From JAOUJD01 sp963841815 (GTDB taxonomy: Bacteria > Pseudomonadota > Gammaproteobacteria > Burkholderiales > Burkholderiaceae_F), in contig CAWJEE010000011.1 of NCBI GenBank assembly GCA_963841815.1, forward strand, positions 124,001-188,000: a stretch of DNA of 64,000 nucleotides, in the 5' to 3' direction. A model generated the notes under the pieces. It was not told the DNA's origin, ran no database searches, and worked only from the letters and a program-made list of their open reading frames with translations. Position 1 is the stretch's first letter. Each line of letters begins with the position of its first letter. The position numbers and the translations under genes are program-made. Positions 58,958 to 64,000 of the stretch are shown in pieces.

Positions 58958-59220
58958 AGAGTCTCCACATTCATTGAGGGGAAATCGAGCGCGCCAGTCT
59001 ATCCAACCGGCGCGAGCCCGGCCATTCACGTTTGTCCGCAACGCTACATGCGCGATCTCCAGGTGTTTTCTGTCCGCTAATCAGGGACTTGGACAGCCCC
59101 CTCGCATACGGGTTCGCACTTTGGGGCGAGGTGTGTTTCCTCAAGGGAGCGAGGGTAACCCCAGGCGTACCCCGCACCGCCACGGCTAAACTTTCGCTTT
59201 TGCCCAACCTGCGGATCTCA

Positions 59221-59889
59221 ATGCCCAACCCTGCCGTCGAACGCGCCAATGCGCGCCCGATTCCCCCAGTTCCCCGGCTGATCTTCGCCACCCGATGGCT
59301 GCAGTTGCCGCTGTACCTCGGCCTGATCCTGGCCCAGGGCGTCTACGTGTATCACTTCTGGGTCGAACTGCTGCACCTGGTCGAAGCCGCCTTCGGCAAC
59401 AAGGAGGCGCTTGCGATGCTGGTGAAGAGCATCGGCTACCAGCTTCCGGAGATCCGGGACGCCGCCGGGACACTGATCGGGCATGAGCCGCCGGCCTTCA
59501 ACGAAACCGTGATCATGCTGGTGGTGCTGGCGCTGATCGACGTCGTGATGATCTCGAACCTCCTGATCATGGTGATCGTCGGAGGGTACGAAACCTTCGT
59601 GTCGCGGATGTACCTCGAAGGCCATCCCGACCAGCCTGAATGGCTGTCCCACGTGAACGCCAGTGTGCTCAAGGTCAAGCTCGCCACCGCGATCATCGGT
59701 ATAAGTTCGATCCATCTCCTGAAAACGTTCATAAACGCCCAGAACTACTCCGAAAAGGTGCTGATCGCCCAGACGGCGATCCACATCACTTTCCTGCTGT
59801 CCGCAATGGCGGTTGCCTCGACCGACCGGTTGATGTCGACGCCACGCGGGCGGGACAAGGACAAGGAGAGCCAAGGGAACTCACACTGA
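59221..59889 (+). CDS. UPF0114 (YqhA) family inner-membrane protein
   Basis: 222 residues and four helices. RLIFATRWLQLPLYLGLILAQ, ALIDVVMISNLLIMVIVGGYE and FVSRMYLEGHPDQPEWLSHV are the family's standard pattern. The function is unknown. The ATG at 59221 is preferred; an upstream in-frame ATG at 59032 adds 63 unlike residues. It ends 7 bp before the fumarase ATG and is probably co-transcribed. The 58958-59220 gap shows no RNA gene I can support. Confidence 0.9.
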   Translation: MPNPAVERANARPIPPVPRLIFATRWLQLPLYLGLILAQGVYVYHFWVELLHLVEAAFGNKEALAMLVKSIGYQLPEIRDAAGTLIGHEPPAFNETVIMLVVLALIDVVMISNLLIMVIVGGYETFVSRMYLEGHPDQPEWLSHVNASVLKVKLATAIIGISSIHLLKTFINAQNYSEKVLIAQTAIHITFLLSAMAVASTDRLMSTPRGRDKDKESQGNSH

Positions 59890-59896
59890 GGGCATC

Positions 59897-61420
59897 ATGA
59901 CCGCGATCCGCAAGGGCGACCTCGTCGAAAGCATTGCCGGGGCACTGCAGTACATCAGCTTCTACCACCCGGCCGATTTCATCAGCCACCTGGCGCGTGC
60001 CTACGAGACCGAGCGCAGTCCCGCGGCGAAGGATGCGATCGCGCAGATCCTGACCAACTCGCGCATGTGTGCCGAGGGCCACCGTCCGCTTTGCCAGGAC
60101 ACGGGCATCGTCAACGTGTTCCTGAAGGTCGGCATGGACGTTCGCTGGGAGGGCTTCGACGGCTCGCTCGAAGACGCCGTCAACGAAGGCGTCCGCAAGG
60201 GGTACCTGAACCCGGACAACGTGCTGCGCGCGTCGGTCGTCAGCCCGCCCGAGTTCGGACGCAAGAACACCAAGGACAACACGCCGGCCGTCATCAGCGT
60301 TCAGATCGTGCCGGGCAACACCGTCGAGGTCATGGTGGCCGCGAAGGGCGGCGGCTCCGAGAACAAGAGCAAGTTCGTGATGCTGAACCCGAGCGATTCG
60401 ATCGTCGACTGGGTGATGAAGACCGTGCCGACGATGGGCGCGGGCTGGTGCCCACCCGGCATCCTCGGCATCGGCATCGGCGGCACGGCCGAGAAGGCGA
60501 TGCTGATGGCCAAGGAATCGCTGATGGACGACATCGACATGCACGAGTTGCTCCAGCGCGGCCCGCAGACCGACGAGGAGAAGCTGCGTGTCGAACTGTA
60601 CGAAAAGGTCAACGCGCTCGGAATCGGCGCCCAGGGCCTTGGCGGCCTGACGACCGTGCTCGACATCAAGATCAGGATGTATCCGACGCACGCCGCGGGC
60701 AAGCCTGTGGCGATGATCCCGAACTGCGCCGCGACCCGCCATGCGCACTTCGTGCTCGACGGCTCCGGCCCGGCCTATCTCGACCCGCCGCCGCTCGACT
60801 CGTGGCCGAACGTCAACTGGCAGCCGGACGCACAGAAGAGCACGCGGGTGAACCTCGACACGCTGACGAAGGAAGAGGTCGCCTCGTGGAAACCGGGCCA
60901 GACGCTGCTCCTGAACGGCAAGATGCTCACCGGCCGCGACGCCGCGCACAAGCGCATCCAGGACATGCTGGCGAAGGGCGAGAAGCTGCCGGTCGACTTC
61001 ACGAACCGCGTGATCTACTACGTCGGCCCGGTCGATCCGGTGCGCGACGAGGTCGTCGGTCCCGCTGGTCCGACCACCGCCACGCGGATGGACAAGTTCA
61101 CCGAGATGATGCTGTCGCAGACCGGACTGATCTCGATGATCGGCAAGGCCGAGCGCGGGCCTGCGGCGATCGAGGCGATCAAGAAGCACAAGAGCGCATA
61201 CCTGATGGCCGTCGGCGGCGCCGCCTACCTGGTCGCAAAGGCGATCAAGGGCGCTCGCACCGTCGCCTTCGCCGACCTCGGCATGGAAGCGATCTACGAG
61301 TTCGACGTGCGCGACATGCCGGTGACGGTCGCCGTCAGTGCCGATGGCACGTCGGTGCACCAGACCGGACCGAAGGAGTGGCAGGCGAAGATCGGGAAGA
61401 TCCCGGTCGCCATCGCCTGA
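59897..61420 (+). CDS. Fumarate hydratase class I (iron-sulfur)
   Basis: 507 residues. It interconverts fumarate and malate in the TCA cycle with an oxygen-labile [4Fe-4S] cluster. Cluster Cys residues lie in RPLCQDTGIVNVF, GAGWCPPGILGIG and IPNCAATRHAHFV. The substrate-binding GGGSENKSKF and the C-terminal beta-type domain (GPTTATRMDKFTEMM and GKAERGPAAIEAIKKHKSAY) are present. The single-chain form is usual in betaproteobacteria. The frame is clean. Confidence 0.96.
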   Translation: MTAIRKGDLVESIAGALQYISFYHPADFISHLARAYETERSPAAKDAIAQILTNSRMCAEGHRPLCQDTGIVNVFLKVGMDVRWEGFDGSLEDAVNEGVRKGYLNPDNVLRASVVSPPEFGRKNTKDNTPAVISVQIVPGNTVEVMVAAKGGGSENKSKFVMLNPSDSIVDWVMKTVPTMGAGWCPPGILGIGIGGTAEKAMLMAKESLMDDIDMHELLQRGPQTDEEKLRVELYEKVNALGIGAQGLGGLTTVLDIKIRMYPTHAAGKPVAMIPNCAATRHAHFVLDGSGPAYLDPPPLDSWPNVNWQPDAQKSTRVNLDTLTKEEVASWKPGQTLLLNGKMLTGRDAAHKRIQDMLAKGEKLPVDFTNRVIYYVGPVDPVRDEVVGPAGPTTATRMDKFTEMMLSQTGLISMIGKAERGPAAIEAIKKHKSAYLMAVGGAAYLVAKAIKGARTVAFADLGMEAIYEFDVRDMPVTVAVSADGTSVHQTGPKEWQAKIGKIPVAIA

Positions 61421-61434
61421 GCGTCTGCACCACT

Positions 61435-61464
61435 GGCGGCGCCCCCCGGGGCGCCGCCTCTCAT
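61435..61464 (+). terminator. Hairpin downstream of the fumarase gene
   Basis: GGCGGCGCCC/GGGCGCCGCC stem of 10 bp with a four-base loop, followed by TCTCATTT, 14 bp after the stop. Confidence 0.6.
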
Positions 61465-61483
61465 TTCCAGCCTGGAGTCCCCG

Positions 61484-62461
61484 ATGCGCGGTTCGACCTT
61501 CGTTCGCATCTTCCGTGTGGCGCTGGCCGCGCTTCTTTGCGCAGCCTTCACCGGCGCCCTTGCGCAGTCGGGCAAACCGATCCGGATCCTGGTCGGTTTC
61601 CCGGCCGGCGGCGGCACGGACGGGATCGCCCGCACGCTCGCGGAACGGCTGAAGGACGAACTCGGCGCGCCCGTCATCGTCGAGAACCGCGCGGGCGCCG
61701 GCGGACAGATCGCCGCGCAGGCGCTGAAGACCGCGCCGGCGGACGGCAGCACCTACTTCATCTCGCACGATCACACGATCTCCATCCTGCCGCTGGTGGT
61801 GAAGAACCCCGGCTTCGATCCGGCGATCGACTTCGTGCCGGTCGCGGGCTTCGCCACCTTCGTCAATGCGCTCGCGATGTCCTCGGGATCGCCGGCGCAG
61901 ACCTTCAACGACTTCGTGAGCGGCGTGCGCACGCAGGGCGGCAAGTCGGCAGTCGGCGTGCCCGCGCCGGCGTCGGTCCCGGAGTTCCTCGTCAAGGTGA
62001 TCGCCGAGAAGTACGGGATCGACCTGGTCTCCGTGCCCTACCGCGGCAGCGCTCCGATGATCGCCGACATGCTCGCGTCGCAGATCCCGGCCGGGGTCGC
62101 TTCCGTTCCCGAGTTCGTCGAGAACCACAAAGCCGGGAAGCTGCGCGTGGTGGCGGTGCTGGGCAGCCGTCGCCAGGCGGTGCTGCCCGACGTGCCGACC
62201 TTCGCGGAGCTCGGCCTGGCCGGCTTCGAAGACGCGCCGTACTACGGCTTCTTCGCGCCGGTCGGGACGCCGAAGGCGGAGATCGACCGGTTCTCGGCCG
62301 CGCTGGCGAAGGTGATCGCCATTCCCGACGTCAGGGACAAGTTGACGACGTGGGGCCTGGCGGTCGGGTTCATGCCGCAGCAGCAGCTCGCGGCACGGGA
62401 GCGCGCCTACGCGCAGACGTGGGCAAGGATCATCAAGGCGAGCGGCTTCCAGCCGCAGTGA
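61484..62461 (+). CDS. Bug family tripartite tricarboxylate transporter receptor
   Basis: 325 residues. Signal peptide VALAALLCAAFTGALAQ, then GKPIRILVGFPAGGGTDGIAR, the family's start, and VIVENRAGAGGQIAAQAL, then VPYRGSAPMIADMLASQIPAG. Periplasmic binder of carboxylates. No TctA or TctB membrane genes are near, so it is an orphan receptor, as is common in Burkholderiales. The ligand is unknown. Confidence 0.93.
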   Translation: MRGSTFVRIFRVALAALLCAAFTGALAQSGKPIRILVGFPAGGGTDGIARTLAERLKDELGAPVIVENRAGAGGQIAAQALKTAPADGSTYFISHDHTISILPLVVKNPGFDPAIDFVPVAGFATFVNALAMSSGSPAQTFNDFVSGVRTQGGKSAVGVPAPASVPEFLVKVIAEKYGIDLVSVPYRGSAPMIADMLASQIPAGVASVPEFVENHKAGKLRVVAVLGSRRQAVLPDVPTFAELGLAGFEDAPYYGFFAPVGTPKAEIDRFSAALAKVIAIPDVRDKLTTWGLAVGFMPQQQLAARERAYAQTWARIIKASGFQPQ

Positions 62462-62482
62462 ATGCGCCGGGCGCCCGCGCGC

Positions 62483-63397
62483 TCAGCGATTGAACACGCC
62501 GGTCGACAGATAGCGGTCGCCGCGATCGCACACGATGAACACGATCGTGGCGTTGCGGGACTCGGCCGCCACGCGCAGCGCGATCGACAGCGCACCCGCG
62601 GCGGAGATGCCGCAGAAGATGCCTTCCTCGCAGGCCATCCGGCGCGCCATCGCCTCGGCGTCGGCCTGCGTCACGCACTCGATCCGGTCGACGCGTTGCG
62701 CGTCGTAGATCTTCGGCAGGTACGCCTCGGGCCACTTGCGGATTCCGGGTATCTGCGAACCTTCCGCGGGCTGGGCGCCGACGATCTCCACCTTCGGGTT
62801 CTGCTCCTTCAGGTAGCGCGACACGCCCATGATCGTGCCGGTCGTTCCCATCGCGCTGACGAAGTGCGTGACGGCGCCGGCCGTGTCGCGCCAGATTTCG
62901 GGCCCGGTCGTCTCGAAGTGAACGCGCGGATTGTCGCCGTTGGCGAACTGGTCGAGCACCTTGCCTTCGCCGCGCGCCTGCATCTCCATCGCGAGGTCGC
63001 GCGCGTACTCCATGCCGCCCATCGATGCCGGCGTCAGGATCAGTTCCGCGCCGTACGCCGTCATGCTCACGCGACGTTCGGCCGACAGGTTGTCCGGCAT
63101 GATCAGCGTCATCCGGTAGCCCTTCATCGCCGCGATCATCGCCAGTGCGATGCCCGTGTTTCCGCTCGTCGCTTCGATCAGGCGGTCGCCGGGCCTGATC
63201 TCGCCACGCTCCTCGGCGCGGCGGATCATCGACAACGCCGGCCGGTCTTTCACGGACCCACCCGGATTGTTGCCCTCGAGCTTGCCGAGGATCACGTTGC
63301 CGCGCCGCTCGTTGTCTGCGCCCGGAATGCGCTGCAGGCGGACCAGCGGAGTGTTGCCAATGGTCTGGTCGATCGAGGGATGGGGCGGCTTCGTCAT
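62483..63397 (-). CDS. cysM: Cysteine synthase B (CysM)
   Basis: 304 residues. PLP enzyme making cysteine (or S-sulfocysteine) from O-acetylserine. It starts MTKPPHPSIDQTIGNTPLVR. The PLP Lys lies in NNPGGSVKDRPAL, the substrate loop is EATSGNTGIALAMIAAMKG, and the phosphate loop is SAMGTTGTIMG. The CysM type is supported by RKWPEAYLPKIY. The ATG overlaps the lapB stop by four bases (ATGA). Confidence 0.94.
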   Translation of the reverse strand: MTKPPHPSIDQTIGNTPLVRLQRIPGADNERRGNVILGKLEGNNPGGSVKDRPALSMIRRAEERGEIRPGDRLIEATSGNTGIALAMIAAMKGYRMTLIMPDNLSAERRVSMTAYGAELILTPASMGGMEYARDLAMEMQARGEGKVLDQFANGDNPRVHFETTGPEIWRDTAGAVTHFVSAMGTTGTIMGVSRYLKEQNPKVEIVGAQPAEGSQIPGIRKWPEAYLPKIYDAQRVDRIECVTQADAEAMARRMACEEGIFCGISAAGALSIALRVAAESRNATIVFIVCDRGDRYLSTGVFNR

Positions 63398-64000
63398 GCG
63401 ACGTCGAGCTCCTCGATGCGCCGCGGCGGATAGGTGTCCCATCCGGTGCAACCGGGACAATTCCAGTGATATTCACGCGCGCGGAAACCGCAGCGCGTGC
63501 AGCGGTAGCGAGCGAGCTTTCGCGTCTGCCCGCGCAGCAGCGACGCGAGCAGCTGCAGTTCGCCGTCGTCCTTGCTCATCGCGAGCCGCGCTTCCAGCAG
63601 GCGCTCGAAGCCGAGCAGCGAAGGATGGCGGCGAAGTTCCTCGCCGACCAGCGCCTCGGCGGCCGTGGGCCCTTCCCACTCGTTCACGCGCTTCTGCGCC
63701 ACATCGAGCAGGTCGATCGACGGCATGTCCAGCAGCGCGCGCTTGAGCCAGTTCAGCGCGCCGGCGCGATCGCCCGCGGCGTCCATCGCCTCCGTGACGC
63801 GCGACGCGATCAGCGGCACGTGATCCGGCGATGCCGCTTCGACGTTCAGCCACTGGCGCAGCGCGTCGCCGCGGTTGCCGCGCCTCATCTGGAGGTCGCC
63901 CGCCAGGATGAGCGCGCGCACCGACTTGCGGTGGGCCGCGAGCGCCTCGTCGATCGCCTTCTGCGTCTCCTCGAAGCGTCCCTGTTCGAGCGCGTTCGCC
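63394..64000 (-). CDS. lapB: LapB (YciM) TPR protein, 5' part outside the window
   Basis: At least 201 residues of the C-terminal part, open at the right edge. TPR-type helix pairs (LEQGRFEETQKAIDEALAAH and onward) precede a rubredoxin-type zinc domain YRCTRCGFRAREYHWNCPGC, ending WDTYPPRRIEELDVA. LapB controls LPS synthesis by guiding FtsH to LpxC. Both the FtsH gene and heptose/LPS genes lie elsewhere in this window. The N-terminal membrane anchor is not visible. Confidence 0.93.
   Translation of the reverse strand, partial: ANALEQGRFEETQKAIDEALAAHRKSVRALILAGDLQMRRGNRGDALRQWLNVEAASPDHVPLIASRVTEAMDAAGDRAGALNWLKRALLDMPSIDLLDVAQKRVNEWEGPTAAEALVGEELRRHPSLLGFERLLEARLAMSKDDGELQLLASLLRGQTRKLARYRCTRCGFRAREYHWNCPGCTGWDTYPPRRIEELDVA

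Overview
The window is a GC-rich stretch of chromosomal DNA from a betaproteobacterium, most likely in or near the order Burkholderiales. The basis is gene order and gene type: a pst-phoU-phoB-phoR cluster beside ppk, the run glmM-folP-ftsH-rlmE/yhbY-greA-carB-carA, the run recR-ybaB-dnaX-ffs, trxA-rho-rpmE2, cysM-lapB, and a solo Bug-type tricarboxylate receptor. I see no insertion sequence, phage, integrase or CRISPR array. Most of the window is core genome.

Layout. 1-2.7 kb: two exported or lipoprotein-type genes (a DUF5666-like protein, and a lipoprotein with a long proline linker and a C-terminal cytochrome c domain). 2.9-3.3 kb: tRNA-His, tRNA-Arg and tRNA-Pro. 3.35-4.66 kb: an MFS transporter. 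4.8-11.4 kb: pstSCAB-phoU-phoB-phoR, on the minus strand. 11.6-22.9 kb: a phosphate-starvation island with ppk, sixA, a fasciclin lipoprotein, two paralogous small proteins, a CYTH-CHAD protein, a GT25 glycosyltransferase, the alkaline phosphatase phoX, and a plcP-agt-like lipid-remodelling pair. 22.9-34.2 kb: glmM, folP, ftsH, rlmE, yhbY, greA, carB, gmhA and carA. 34.3-36.8 kb: transaldolase and a rhomboid protease. 36.8-42.7 kb: a membrane/TPR protein, a nitrate/sulfonate-type ABC importer, a class III CoA-transferase and a MAPEG protein. 42.8-52.3 kb: recR, ybaB, dnaX, a GNAT, 4.5S RNA and an AddA/AddB-type helicase-nuclease pair. 52.5-64 kb: trxA, rho, rpmE2, an ArnT-like glycosyltransferase, a MATE exporter, htpX, a UPF0114 membrane protein, class I fumarase, a Bug receptor, cysM and the 3' part of lapB.

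The most interesting part is 10.3-22.9 kb. Eight intergenic sites carry Pho-box-like direct repeats, two TCA(C/T)-type half sites exactly 11 bp apart. They stand before pstS, ppk, the fasciclin gene, both small-protein genes, the CYTH-CHAD gene, phoX and plcP. Together these genes sense phosphate (PstSCAB, PhoU, PhoBR), store or handle polyphosphate (PPK1, CHAD/CYTH), scavenge phosphate (PhoX) and replace phospholipids with glycolipids (PlcP-Agt). Two small paralogues of about 90 residues share a strongly conserved core, and each has its own Pho box. I do not recognise their family; they are the best candidate for something undescribed.

Many otherwise normal genes are broken by single-base frame changes (DUF5666, cytochrome lipoprotein, MFS, phoR, pstS, ppk, yhbY, carB, carA, rhomboid, addB). 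In phoR all catalytic motifs survive across different frames. This argues for sequence or assembly indels rather than gene decay. Coordinates for these genes span the whole reconstructed reading.
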